DNA of 64,000 nucleotides from Prunus persica (taxonomy: Eukaryota; Streptophyta; Magnoliopsida; Rosales; Rosaceae), in NCBI RefSeq assembly GCF_000346465.2, contig NC_034010.1:13488482-13552481 (forward strand), in the 5' to 3' direction. The position numbers and the translations under genes were made by a program. Of this stretch, positions 44,220 through 57,400 are shown in pieces (the first letter of the stretch is position 1; every line of letters begins with the position of its first letter). The notes beneath the pieces were generated by a model that saw only the letters and a program-made list of their open reading frames with translations, searched no databases and was not told the origin of the DNA.

Positions 44220-44404
44220 AATTATTAAAACATCTTACTCATGTTATTAATTTTGACGAGGTGACAGTCGAATATCAAACATTAATTTGACCTCAGTTTC
44301 GAGATCACTGAAAGAGACTTAAGGCGAAAGAAAAGAAAAACTAAAAAGGAAATGTCCCAATTGGACCAAAGACATCATTTTTTTTTTCCAAGGACCAAAG
44401 ACAT

Positions 44405-45613
44405 CATTGGCTTATTGCTTTTGCACCGTCATTCTTCAAATGGTCGCGACAAAGAAGCTTCCTCTGTTCATTCTCGACGGACCCAACTCCCTCTCGACAG
44501 TGAAAGTAAAAGTCCCCGTTAGGGTTCATCATTGATGGAGCTGTCCTTCTAAGGTAAGCCAAATTTCCTTTTGTGCAATTTGTCATCGGGATGCTCTTCA
44601 ATTTCATTCGTTTGATGTTAAAATCTCTGTAATTTGAAGTGATTCCCTGTCTTTCATGATTGCAGCAGCTCAATTTTGAAGTTGGGGGTTCTGTTTAATC
44701 TTTCTTGAAAATGAACAATTCTAATCAGGACACGCAAGATCAGAGGTAAGGATCATCTGGGCATCTCTCATTTCTTTGGTTTGGGTTTTTTGATATGAGG
44801 GTTTCAATGTTTGAGGTCCTTTATCTCATATGGATGTGTTATACTATCTCCGTCCCTATGTTGGTTAATAATTTTCTTTTCTGTAGCATGCCTTTCTACT
44901 TTTTGGGTTTGAAGAGAGCTGAAGAAAAGCAAAGAAATTGGAGCTGATTTTGGGAGACCAGGGGGCCTTTTGCCTGGCTGGGCTGTCCGCTGGAACTGCT
45001 TTTACGCCTATCCATTTATCACCCATCCCACCTCTTGGAATCTGTTCGTCGAAAAAAATCCTCTCCGAACCCAATATCTTCCAAGAGGCCAAGAATCAAA
45101 CGTGCCTCATCAACTATAGCACTCCCCCTCATGTGCCCTCGATTGCTCGTCTGCTGTCGGTGGTCAGGTACTGTCGTGTAGCAGCGACGTCGTCTATCAG
45201 GTACTGTTCTCGCCTCTGGAATTGAGTACGCTCGATCCAGATCAAAATTCGTTGGGGGTCAACCAATTAGGCAACTATGGGTTGTTTGAAAGAGTGATTT
45301 ATTCTTTTATTCCTTTTGAAAGAATATACATATGCATAAGCACACTCACACAACAATTTATTCGTCATCTTGTTGATTTTATGCATTTTCGTTTTGGTGC
45401 TAATGAAATAGTTTCCATACAAATCAGGAGTAATTTGGGCATGGAGGATTCCACTGCAATGACTATCGAATTTCTTCGGGCACGGTTGTTGGCCGAGAGG
45501 TCTGTTTCAAGAAGTGCAAGACAGAGAGTTGATGAGCTGGAACGAATGGTATATTTAATGTTATGGCAAAGTCTATGGAGTTTATCTTGTTATTTCTTTT
45601 TCAAAGAATCCCA

Positions 45614-45652
<39 letters not shown>

Positions 45653-48266
45653 CATTCTCTTGTACTACTTTTACAATAGTTTTTTTTTTTTTTTGTAAAC
45701 AATTCAGGTAGAAGAACTGGAGGAGCAACTTAAGATTGTTTCTCTTCAAAGAAAAATGGCTGAGAAAGCCACAGAAGATGTTCTTGCCATTTTGGAGAGT
45801 CAGGGGATAAGTGACATTTCTGAGGAGGAGTTTGATTCAAGCTCTGATCAGGAAACGCACCAGGGATCTAAAGTGGGAAATAGCTTGGCAAATGAAGAGG
45901 AAAGCTTTGTAATTTCGAAGGTCCGAAGAAAGGAACAGGAGGAACATTCAGGTTCTGATGCTGATTCTTCTCTCATACCTGGTAGAAGCTTGTCTTGGAA
46001 AGGCCGCATTGATTCTCCACGTTCTCGTGAAAAGTGTAAGGATCTATCCGTGAGAAGACGTAGCAGTTTTTCATCCATTGGTTTCTCCTCACCAAGACAC
46101 CACCTTGGAAAATCCTGCCGCCAGATAAAACACAAAGAAACAAGGTTTGGATATTTTGCTTACCTTACTCTTATTTGTGTGTGCATAATACATACAAAGC
46201 TTGTGTGTTTGATATATGCATGTATGGATTTAGGAGAATTATTTAATGTGTATGTCCTCATTATAAGAAAAAGAGCACATTGTCGGGACCCACAATGTGG
46301 TCCAAAGAAACGAACCCTCTATTTTTTCACTTTTACTTTCATGTACCATTCATTAAAAATAAATCAATAAAATTTAAAACCGAAACCCTTAGCCATCTAT
46401 TTTCCTTTAAATAAGTAGGCAGAAGCAATGGTTTTGATAAACAAAGTGTTGATTGAAAACAGGCTATCACCATTCCTTATTTATTGAAAACAGGCTTTGG
46501 AAAGTGTTGATTTTCTATGGGGAAGGTGATCCCATAATGTGGTAATTTATTTTCTTAAAACCGGAAGATCCTCTTTAATGAGTTTCCATATATATACACT
46601 TGAAAGCAATTGAAAGAAGTTGAAAGTAAGGACTTGTGTATTCGTCCCTCAATCATATTTGATCGGTTGATATGCATATAAAATTCTAACACCTATTGCT
46701 CACCTTAACCATCCATATCTGATCGACCTATAGGATATAAAATATAAGGGGACTGTATGGATATACGAGAAAGTAAATCAATTAACAATAGCTTTTGTCT
46801 GTCTTTTTCTTAAGCCAAAACACTGGGCATATAAGCGTTGAGTTCTTTCATAAACTGAAAAATGATTAATGCTATATGAGAATCAAGGAACGAAAGACAA
46901 GAGAGTGTAAACCAATTAAAAGATTTTGAAATGTTATATTATTTTCAATAATTAATAAATGGAGGCAGCCTCAACTATATGTAACAGTCTGAAAGGTGTT
47001 AACTGGGTTGTCATTTCATATCTGTTGCATTATAAACACTGCAGTCGCTGATATACAATCCATGCTAGATTTACATCATAATGTTCATAAAGTTATTATT
47101 ATATGATATTCTTCCAACATTATAATACAATATATAAATTTGGAAATGGAAAATAAAGAAAGAAAACAGATTTTCCAGGTGAAACTTTTTGGTGCATGAG
47201 CTCTTTATAAGTTTATAACTCTTAGTTTTAAGTATGATGGTCTGATTGTAATTTTCAGATCAGACAAGTTTGATTCTCATGAAAATGGAGTTGGTGCTTC
47301 TTCAGAAGGGCTTCCAAATTTCTCAAATGGTGGACCTGAGAAGTTGAGAGAAGGTTCTGAATTCCCAGAAGAGAAGGTTTTATCCAATGATTCACTCTCA
47401 AGGACCAAAGAAAATCAAAGAGATAGTGACCTGGATTTCAATGGGCATGGAAGAGACAAAGACATGGAAAAAGCACTAGAACATCAGGCGAAACTTATTT
47501 GTGAAAATGAAGAGATGGAAAAGGCTCAAAGAGAATGGGAAGAGAAGTTTAGAGAAAATAACACCAGTACACCGGTATGCTTTATCTGAAACTGTTGATG
47601 TCATAGACCATGTAAATGCTTTTTCTTTGACTTAAAAACTTATCACTGTTGTTCTGCATATCTGCTTAATGCTTGTAATGTATGCCCTTCTGGACTATGT
47701 AGTGCTAGGCCATATGTTAGTCTTCTTGAATTGAGCATGATTGCACCATTTTCCAATTTTTTTTAGACATGCTTGACCTATTTTAGTGATGCAATATAAT
47801 TCAGCACATGTTTCTTTAAAGTGTTTTCAAAACATCACAATTTTCAACTGTTTGTTTGGTATTGCATAGCTTAGGTTTAGAGTATGCTTGATAGTCAATC
47901 AGCATTTAATTGGTTGAAGTCACTTAGTTCCGAAGAACTTATTTATTTCTTTAAGCTAAAAACTGAACTTATTTATCTCCTTAAGCTGAAATTTGAACAT
48001 ACAAGTCATCACAATTGATAACATTATCAACAGCACTTAACAATTTGAGGGGCCACCACATCATTATCAGAAAACTATTAACTACAGGTCAGCACTAACA
48101 TAATCACTACCTCTGCAAAATATCATCCATGGCACACTCATCACTTTATTATCACTAATTGCCACAGGAATTGGGACTTTAGGGTTATGGGGTCGTCTTC
48201 AACAATGAATTCAGGAATTTCTTGTATGACCTTATCTTTGAGACCTTGTATCGATTCCTTTTCTTA

Positions 48267-48301
<35 letters not shown>

Positions 48302-50549
48302 CTTACCTTTTTCTACACTCATCAAACTCTTTGGAAAATGTTTTCCTAATTTTCAACCAACTATTGTAATAAATTTCCAATTGTCAAGCTACAATAAAAT
48401 ACATGAGGAAGGTGTATATTCAGCAATCTATCTTCCAAGTGATCCAAAGGTTCATCAACAAGTATAACCTCTGACTCATGTTAATCACCAAACTCTCACT
48501 CAACAATATCATAAACAGAACCTGGATAATCAGAGATAACTGCTACCTCTTCTGCTCAATGTTTATTAATGGAGCTTGTTTTTATTTTTGGGTTGACACC
48601 TACATTGTGAACTGGAAACTCAATACTAATTCTCTCCTTGATCTATAAACATACCCATTGCCTGTATAGAATAAAGGGGAAAATGAAAACAATCTAGTCA
48701 GTTGCTTACAGTACTAGGTGAAGGTATGGAATAAAATATTAGCTTCATACAGGACTAGTTATACATGTTTTTCATGTCAAATTCGAGTCATTTGTGTTTG
48801 AGACTAAGTTGGCTGTTATTATTTGTGTTAACAGGTTGTATTTTCAGGTTTCTGTCAAGTGATAGTCAACCAAGAATTTACCTGTTAATTTAATGTTAGC
48901 TTGGTGTTGTTTTATGGTATCCTGCTTAAAATAGACAACTTTACCGTAAGCTTTGTATTTTGTTTTCATGGCTTTGAGGCGCTTGCTTCTAGCGATTATT
49001 TTGGGAATGAATATTGATGAATACGGCATTAGCCTCGAGTCTTCTAAAGATATGTATTTTGTGTATGAGTGAGGACTTTCTTTGGGTTTAAATAAGATAA
49101 AACCAAATTAACCTGTCTGGAAATGAACATACAATAGGCGTTGTTCTCCTTGTGATGTCTGGTTTGCTACAAGTAGCATATGTTTCTAAACAGTCATTGG
49201 TTGCATTAGTCAATAACTGTTTTTTTTTTTTTGGTACCTAGGAAATCGCTTCATTAATTATCCTCTCCTCTTGTTTGGAATCTTAATGCACTAAACCTGG
49301 TGGGTTTTTGGTCATATAGGATTCATGTGACCCTGGGAACCATTCAGATATCACTGAGGAAAGAGATGAGATCAAGGCTCAAACGCCATGTTCTGCTGGG
49401 GTGGTGGTTGCCCAAGCTCAAGAGACAAAGTCAGAGGAAGGAGATGTTTGCCTACCTAAGGAAACGTTCAAAATTCAGCAAAATGGTTTCCTACCAGCTT
49501 CACATGTAGATATGGGAGGGTTACAGGATCAGCTGAATAAAAGCACTGTTGCTCCTTCACAAGTTGAAGAATTTGCATTCCCTACCGAAAATGGAAAGCA
49601 AAATCATGAGAGCCTAGAAAACTTTGCTCGTCACCCTTCACATGGCTCCCATCCTAACCCACTTGTGCATGGATCAGCCCACAACCGCTCATCAGATGCC
49701 TCTTCTTCTGTTGCAGGCAGTGGTTTCCATAAAGGAAATGCTTCAGGGAGCAGAAGCGACCTATATGCATTGGTGCCTCATGACTCGCAGGATAGGTTGG
49801 GTGGTGTACTGGATGCACTTAAACAAGCAAAGCTATCACTACAACAGAACATGACTAGATTGCCACTAGTAGACGGTACATCTGTACATAAATCCATTGA
49901 ACCGTCTATTCCTGTTATGAAAACTGGAGACAGAGTCGAGATTCCTGTTGGTTGTGCTGGGCTTTTTAGACTACCAACTGATTTTGCAGTTGAAGAAGCT
50001 GCGACTCAAAGTAGCTTCCTTGGTTCTTCTTGGTCTGGAAGGTATTGTCCTGAAACACTTGTTACAAGCTCTTTTGTTGAGACGAGACCTACCTTTTCCA
50101 TGAATGCTGCGGATAGATATGTCCCCAGTCCCTACATTGAGACAAGACAAACTTTTTCTACTAATGCTACTGATCGATTCATCCCCAATGCTTATGTTGA
50201 GAGTAGACCAAACTTTCCCGCAAATGCTGCTGAACCATTTGTCACTAGTCCTTCCGTTGATACTAGATCAAATTTTCCTGCTGATAATAGATTTCTTAGC
50301 GGCCCCTATTCCGAGTCTGGGTCAAGAGTTTCTACGCTGCAGCCAAATTTTGATCCTTACTTTGATATGGGGTTACCCTCATTGAGATATGCCCAGCCAC
50401 CTTATCCCAACTATCCCTCTGTTCCAGACCGAACACCATGGATAACCTCTGATGAAGCACTAACAAGAGCCCTTCCGAGAAAGCCAGTTGGGGCACCAAC
50501 AGATCGGTTTTCATTTTACGATCAATTTCGACCTAATATGTACAGATAG
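44405..50549 (+). CDS. Plant coiled-coil protein, six-exon gene (712 aa by model)
   Basis: Coding exons: 44711-44745, 45428-45548, 45708-46144, 47259-47574, 49320-50549, all with GT-AG junctions and consistent phase. A leader exon ends at 44553 (AAG|GTAAGC) and is joined to 44666. The protein starts MNNSNQDTQDQR. Residues ~16-80 form a coiled coil (TIEFLRARLLAERSVSRSAR, then VEELEEQLKIVSLQRKMAEKA). A Ser/Arg/acid-rich middle follows (SSSDQETHQGSK, GRSLSWKGRIDSPRSREK, RRRSSFSSIGFSSP), then a second coiled region (DMEKALEHQAKLICENEEME). The last third is a low-complexity Pro/Ser/Asn-rich tail with four diverged ~22-residue repeats (YVPSPYIETRQTFSTNATDR type, 50070-50290). I recognise it as a conserved plant protein type without a known function and give no symbol. 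Introns carry CT (about 45618-45650) and TA (about 48270-48298) microsatellites. Confidence 0.75.
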
Positions 50550-51919
50550 TAGCATGCCATTGCTATTTATTCAGTGTGAAGCTTAGAAGTGAATAGTGGT
50601 TTTTGTAGAAAGGTTTTGAAGTCAGGGCCCTCTTCTTAATTGCCCGTGTATCCTCATCAGGTTTCTGTATTTATTGAAGGTGACTCAGTCTGTACACGCA
50701 TGTCCATCTTATTTCCTCCTGTTTAATGACTTGTCAAAGAATTCTTTGAGTTTGTGTATGTGGCCTAATGGAATGGTTAAATTGATTGGAAAACAAATAT
50801 TAAATAAAAATATTTTTTCTGATATACACTCCGGGGACTTCGCGCTATCTCGAGTCTCGACGTACATTGCGTCTATTTATATAGGAAGTATACCAACACA
50901 TTTCCTCCATCAGTAGTAGAGAACTCAACGAAAGTACACATTTCCTCTATCTATAGGCTCGACACTAATTCAACACTCCTCCATCAACTTGGTTTCGACT
51001 TTCTCATTTTACCTTGTGGCCTCCACCATGAGTCAAAGAAGAAGGTTATATGTAGCCCTACTCTGCAAGAAATAAGCTAAAAATTAGTAAGAGGAGTTGA
51101 AGGTTTCTAACCCAGGATCTTATGAAACAAGAGCGTCTTAAGCTATTAGGAAATGAGTTAACAATTTACTAGCACGTGTGAGGTGTTTTACATATCTAAA
51201 GTTCCCAATTTACTAGTTGTCACTCACATAAATTCCTAAATAATCTATACTATTGTGATCTTCCTCACTATTTAGAATTTGCACCACTACAGTATAGAAT
51301 TTCCATGGAGGTGGAGTTGATGCATCTGGTGGGATCTACTCCTTTGGTGTTGTGGGATCGTGAGGGGTTGCTAGAGATACTATGACTTCCTTTGAAAGTC
51401 AATGTGGAATTTGAGTGGTAATTGCTCTCACTTTTTGGTGTTTCCAGTCCCATGGATGCTTCAGAGTTAGTTCTCCACACGATCTCTAGTTAGCACTGGT
51501 TCTTGAGTTCTTACGGATCCTGTCAGCTTCAACTCTGAGTGAGCTGGGATTTAATTACATATGGAGTTTGCTCATTGTTCTTGCACCGGTTGTTTTTATT
51601 GTTTTATTTCTACTTTCTTGTCCGCAAGAACCCTTCTCTGGGAGCAGTGTTCTTCCTGTGTAATCTTGTATTTGCCTTCATATAAAAAAAAAATAATAAT
51701 AAAAAAAGAGTAAAAGACCTAACTATCCTAACACAAGCCAAATCACTTGAGATCCATATCATAGTATGACATGTGGTCTACCTACTACGTATTAACCGGC
51801 CCACCGTTACCTTCCTTATTGATGCATCACAGATTCACCTATGGACAACACAAATCAGTCCCATATGCTAATGACTTGAGCCTCTCACACCAGTAACATT
51901 CTTATTCCATTACAACAAC
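50550..51919. other. 3' flank of the coiled-coil gene and intergenic DNA
   Basis: The first ~150 bases are probably 3' untranslated region. At about 51240-51710 a non-coding stretch ends in an A-rich AATAATAAT-type tail after TGTAATCTTGTATTTGCC, which resembles the 3' end of a plant LINE; no reverse transcriptase is seen. Confidence 0.35.
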
Positions 51920-52385
51920 TAGGGGTGGGCACGGTCCGGATTGGTTCGGTTTTACTCTCAAACCACAGCTGAACCAATAAGAAAATAATGGTCCGGTTTG
52001 GTTCGGATTAGCCTAAAATCATAATGGAAACCGAACCAATCCAAACCACTTGTAATCGGTTTGGTTCGGCCGGTTTGTGCCTAACACAAAACCATGCATT
52101 TTTCAACCTGCTCTTACATTATAATGCTAACATTTTGCCATTATATCATTCCATTCCATTCCATCAAAGGCTAATACAACATCATTCCATTTATTCAAAG
52201 GTTGTCCAATGTCTAGCATGCATCTAAGTTCACAATTTCCATCAAAACAAACATATACATAATTTGCATTAACCAAGTAGCATTAAATTTACTCATTGCA
52301 TTCATCACAATTCATAAGAGATGAGAACGAATCAATTTTACTTTAACATATTAAACAAATGCATTCTTTGTAATAGTTAAACATT

Positions 52386-52513
52386 CTCAAATCATGAATA
52401 TCGGCAAGCTTATAAAGCTGCTGCACCAACTTGCTAATTGATTCGTCTGTACCAGGAACAACAGTAGTAATGCGAGAGAGCCCCTCAACTTCTGCATGGC
52501 CAACAGCTAAACT
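52386..52513 (-). pseudogene. Captured exon of acetolactate synthase regulatory subunit
   Basis: Read on the minus strand after the acceptor [27 protein letters not shown] followed by [16 protein letters not shown]. This is the start of an ACT domain of the plant acetolactate synthase small subunit (branched-chain amino acid synthesis, plastid), which feeds back valine/leucine control to the catalytic subunit. The intron acceptor came with it. The 3' end (HDLRM then a stop region) no longer has a GT donor. No other ACT-domain exon is nearby, so it is a fragment inside the hAT element and cannot make the enzyme subunit. Confidence 0.8.
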
Positions 52514-53029
52514 CTGGAAACGAGAAACCAGCTCAATTATAACAAATGCCTAAAACTTCTACCTTAACAGAAGACAAAGGAGGAAATAACAGCAGAAGGA
52601 AACCAAATTTCTCAATTTAATAACTGATATTTCCAAAGGATTCTTAAGTCTAAAATTCAACCAAGACTTGATTAACTATTCCAATGTCTAGCATGCATCT
52701 AAGTTCATAACTTTGTTCCTTCTTTAACAAAAAGAACAAGGAGAAAAAGCTAATAATAAGGTATCCTTCTTTAACAGGCATCAAGCATATCACATAAGCA
52801 ACATTTTATATACATTATTCTATGAACAAAACTAAATCAAAGCAAGGTATGCTACAGTCTTTTTGTACAATAAAATAGATTAGCATATTTTATAACCATA
52901 AAAATGAAAAGTTAGGCCTCGTAGAAAATACCATTTTATTTTTCAACTCTCTAACTTTTTATATATAACCAGTTATTGGAGACAATACAAAAAATAAAGT
53001 AGTAGACAGAACTAGCATATTTTACAAAC

Positions 53030-53427
53030 CCAGCTGATGATGACGATCCACCACCAACAATATTCCCATAATCAATCCTTGCATAACCTGGTGGTCGATG
53101 ATGGAACTTGGGTTTTGTAGAGATGGATTTCGCTGAGGACAAATGGGTGGGTTTCGCCGAGTTCAAATCATGTTGGCTTGAGTTAGCGTCGAGGGAGAGG
53201 GAGAGGGAGATGTAGCAGAGAGACAAAGAGAGAGGGAGAGGTAGCAGAGAGAGGGAGAGGTAGCAGAGAGAGATGGAGAAATAATGAGAGGGAGTTGCGG
53301 CTAGGGTTAAGAGACGAAGGAAGGGAGATAGGAGAGAGGCTCTTCTGAGGGAGAGAGAATGGTTAGATAACTTAGATGTGTCCGTGAGTTGTAGTTTTGG
53401 AGTCCAATCAAGTGTTGCAGGGTACAT
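53030..53427 (-). pseudogene. Second captured gene fragment (5' leader plus exon?)
   Basis: A 158-codon open frame on the minus strand. Its first ~90 codons are Ser/Leu low complexity from a GA/CT-rich stretch (53190-53280), like a 5' leader. The end, RPPGYARIDYGNIVGGGSSSSAG followed by a GTTTGT donor at about 53029, looks like a real exon end. The source gene is not recognised. It is separate from the acetolactate synthase piece by ~500 bp. Confidence 0.35.
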
Positions 53428-54005
53428 GGTACACTCTTAAATAACCACTCAAACCTTGCCACATGTAAACTAAATTAAATAAATAATAAATTGATTTATA
53501 ATCGGTCCGGTTCGGTTTAGGACAGTTTTTAAAACTCTCAAACCACAGCTGAACCAAACCAAACCGGTTCGGTTCGGTTTTTCAAAATATTGACTTTTTC
53601 TTTGGTCAAAACCAAACCAAACCAATCCAATATAATCGGTTCGGCCGGATTGACCGGATCGGCTGGATTGATGCCCACCCCTAACAACAACAACAACAAC
53701 AACAACAAAATACTGTCGAAAATGTATCAAAATCAAAAGGCGTCCATTTAAGGTAGGTAATGTAATCATGGACATCCATATTCTAAAGACATGCCAAAAA
53801 TGCCTTATTACAATATCCGCAGTTTGCACACTCTGAGGACTTTAATTCCCAAACCTCATATACAAAGGTTTGCTACCTTCAAACTCGTCAAACGAAAATC
53901 AGAATTTCGAACTCCGGTATTCGCCTACTACAAGGGACTTTATTGGACACAAAAATCTGAAAACTTGAAGTTTTGAGTTCTTCTCTGGGAAAGAGATGCC
54001 ACAAT

Positions 54006-54479
54006 CTACCACATGAAAATGTTGTACTTGTTCCTCCCCAATGCCTTGAACCAAAGTAAAATTAGAACAGCACTTAAGACAAAAAACAGCACCAAAACGC
54101 ACAGCGCCAGACAACACATCAGGAACCTGTCTTTGGTCTTCTGTCCTGCAACTGCATTCTCCAACCCTCTTTTTAATCCTTGCAGAAACCGAGGATGCTT
54201 CACATTGTGGAGTTCAAACCATAACAAAGAATGATACAACATATTTACCTGCAGCCAAAAGAAAGAAATATTCTTTCATGTTTGATTATGTGCATGTTAA
54301 AAAGAAACCATACATCAACTAAGCAAGTTTAGCCTTACCCAAAACCATGCGCGGCCAATGAATCTTCCTTCAGGATTTGTGTTAGTCCATGAAGTCTCCA
54401 TTTGAGCTCTTTGATCACAGTTGAAAAATTCCATGGTCTCATCTCCACCAACCAGAATTGAGGACTGAGCTGATGCCAT
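54006..54479 (-). CDS. Small GRF-like tail-anchored protein (At4g04775-like), degenerate finger
   Basis: Two exons, 54479-54339 and 54248-54006, phase 0, give 127 aa. Exon 1 reads MASAQSSILVGGDETMEFFN then CDQRAQMETSWTNTNPEGRF, the GRF zinc-finger pattern (TSWTNTNPGRRF), but most zinc ligands are changed: one Cys instead of CxC, and IGR where GC is expected. Exon 2 has FELHN in place of the distal CxFFxWxD element, a basic segment (GLKRGLENAVAGQKTKDR) and a C-terminal membrane helix (FLMCCLALCVLVLFFVLSAV). The frame is open, so it may be expressed as a membrane protein without zinc binding. Its ATG directly follows a splice acceptor (CATGTAG), so it could instead be the last exons of the BRUTUS-like gene. 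Confidence 0.5.
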
Positions 54480-54497
54480 CTACATGATAGTCCATGG

Positions 54498-57400
54498 TTA
54501 AAATAGATAACAGTAATAAAGAGACCATTCTGAAACTAAGAATAGAATCAAGGGAAATGAATCAGGCATTGAACATAATAAGCCTATGAACTCTCTTACC
54601 GTCGTATTTCCCGAAGATTTGCTGCAGACTCGACAACTGTAGTGACTCTGAGAGCAGGCCTAGCCAGACATAAGAATGTGTGAGATTTAATTCAATGACT
54701 ATTCTTAAATCTTTATTCAATAACAGAGAAAACAGAAAAAGAATAGTAAAACATGTATTGTTTTCATGTGAGATAAATAAAGACCTCCAAGCAAGCTGAA
54801 TGCATAAAGTGGCCACATGGTAAAGCTCTAATGCTTGCAGTTGATGTGAACAAGAACTCATTGCAGATAGGGCAGTTAGTTTCTAGGCATTTCTCCCGGC
54901 ACTTGTGGTTCACCAAACCGATGCCCAAGCAACAATTGCATGTCATGCAGTGAAAATAATCAATGCCGAGGCCCTTCCCAACACGGCATAAATTGCAAAA
55001 TGGACAATGATATACGTTCCTGAGAAAGGAAAAGTAACACTGATATTAAACCAGAAAATTGTTGCCGTCTACTGATATAAAGAAGAGTATCATCTGTATA
55101 AAGAACAAAGTTTCCTGAGAAGCAAATCTTATTATTTCGCACCCTTCAAAATTATTCGCTTGAATAATTGATAAGTTACAAGAACAAATTTTCGAATAAA
55201 CTTCGGTACCTGTCATCATCAAAAAGTTTGCATGTACTACAATAAGACTTTGCCATTGGGAATCCGTTGCAAGAAGGGGTCGAGCATATTGGCCCAACTG
55301 GCTGAATATTAAGACATTGCATACACATCATTTCTGTTGTTGCTTTCCTGCAGTAAAAATAATAAAATGTCACCTAGATAGAATGGCATAACTCGACAAG
55401 AAACTATATCACCAGAAAATTACCAATCAATTGTGTGGTCGCTGCTCATGTCATGGCAATATCTACATGTAAACAGCCTGCCACAGCAAGCAGCGTGGAG
55501 TTTGCAGTTCCTTTTGTAATGCTTACAACCGTATACTCTTTTCTCAGGATCTCGAAATTCTGGTGACTGTCCCACTGAATCGTCACCATCAAATCTATCC
55601 TCTGCTAAGGCCTGAGGTAAACTCTGCTGAGCAGCCATCCAATAACTAAGATAGAAGATGAGTAGTTTATAAATAGAGAATATGACCTGGGCATGAATAG
55701 TTAACTAAATCATTATGTTTCATGTACAATATAATAATTTTAGAAATCTTAAAGCACATAGTTACCAACAGACTAACCTAGTCATTAGATTCTTCAAGTT
55801 ATTCTTCTTACGAGACTTGAACGTGTGATCAATTCGCCGCAGGCTTCCTTGAAATTTGGCATATTGAATTAACAAAAATATAGAATCATGCAAAAGGGAA
55901 CAAGACCAATATAGGATATCTGCATGTTTGCAGCATTTTCAAGCACAAACCTTTTGGAGAAATCCTAGTTTCAAGCTTTCCAGTCTGTGAAGTTGAGAGT
56001 GAAGTTTCATTCCAGCATTCAGTAAGCCATTCGTTGAACATTGTATTTTTGGTAACTTGCTTGAAGTTATTCATCATTTTACTCTGTTCATCCGCAGTAA
56101 GTGCTGAAGTTACCCATGGTAACATAGATTTTAGCACTTCAGCACCGGTAGTCCCCAGTATGAAACCAACCATTTTGTTTTGCTCCTCCACAGAGAAGTG
56201 TTTCCCAATTAGCGGCCATAGTTCAAGCTCTTCCCTGGACATATGCTGGTTTACCATCATTCTTAGTGTCTTGAACATTACATGAACACTGATAGCTAAC
56301 TCATAGAACTTTTGCACGCGGTCACTAGACTCACTACACTGAGTACTAGAAAAACCTATCGTACTTGCGTGAAGGTGTGAAAGCTCAAACAGAACATCCG
56401 AAATATTTTGAAATGCCTGTTCCTCTTGCTTGTGATCCAGTGTGTATGAGTGACTCACATTATGAAGTGCATCTCTGGATTCCAATGCCGGATGCACTAT
56501 GTAATCATCAGCATCACTATGAGCTTTATATAGGCTCCATAACAAGCAGAAACATCCAATGAACTGCTGAAGAAATATCTCATCACAATTGCTGAGTCTT
56601 TGAGATTCATTGTCTAGATATTCCAAGTCACGGCGTATTGCCTTATGAACTTGAAAAACAACATCAATTGGCTGTTCTGTAAGTCCAGTAGCCGAAAAGC
56701 TATTATATGTTTCCCAGACTGAGTGAGATGGGCCAATAGAGTTGAGATGCAAGAAACTAATTGACTTAACCTTAGAGAAGGTACTAAGACCCGGACTGTT
56801 AATGTTTAGTCCTGGACATGGGATACAGCCGGACCCACGAGAGTTGAAAGCATTAGTCTCTTGGTATGCTGCACAACAGATGTCTCTAGTCGACAATGCA
56901 GAAGCACAGGTACCTGATGATTGACCGAAATCTTCATCACGATTACCAAACCTTTTGACAGAACAGCATCCTATTGCACTTGAGCAGAAGCTGTCATTAA
57001 AAGGCTTGCTAGCCCAACCACAAAAGAGCTGGACCAGAGCAATATCTGATGCTGTTGTTGTATCAAACAAATTTGTAAGAAAGGTTATATAACGATAAAC
57101 CAATATGTATGCCAACAACTAGCCATAAAGGGACAGATACAGAACCTGCCAGCTGCATGTTTTCGACAAAGTTCCTGGCTTCATTTGCAGTCATTGAGTT
57201 TACCAGCCATGGCAAGGCACTCTCAATCAATTTCAAGGGCATCACACACAATGTTTGATGCAGAAGTTCCCGTTGTCTTGTGATGCTAATGTGCTTTCGC
57301 ACAAGTGGAAGGACCTAGACAGACAAAGAGCACAGCTGATGCTTTCAGGAATCAAAAGGGGTGTTTAGTGCTACAGGTTGGAGTCATGCAGTAGTAATTA

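Larger units (their letters stand above)
51920..53683. mobile_element. Non-autonomous hAT element carrying captured gene pieces
   Basis: The ends TAGGGGTGGGCA (51920) and TGCCCACCCCTA (53683) are perfect inverted repeats. The 8-bp flanks ACAACAAC (51912-51919, 53684-53691) are identical, although the right one sits in an AAC-repeat run. Subterminal GGTTCGGTTTGG words, which read AACCGAACC on the other strand, recur at both ends over ~100 bp, typical of hAT. It has no transposase. Internally it holds an acetolactate synthase small-subunit exon (52386-52513) and a second exon-like piece (about 53030-53427), both on the minus strand. Confidence 0.85.

Noticed and set aside
44865..45225. Overlapping frames of 75 and 95 codons on both strands within intron 1 of the coiled-coil gene's coding part
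   Set aside because: They lie between well-phased exons (44745 and 45428) and show no homology pattern.
54013..54234. Plus-strand 73-codon frame
   Set aside because: Antisense of exon 2 of the GRF-like gene; no independent support.
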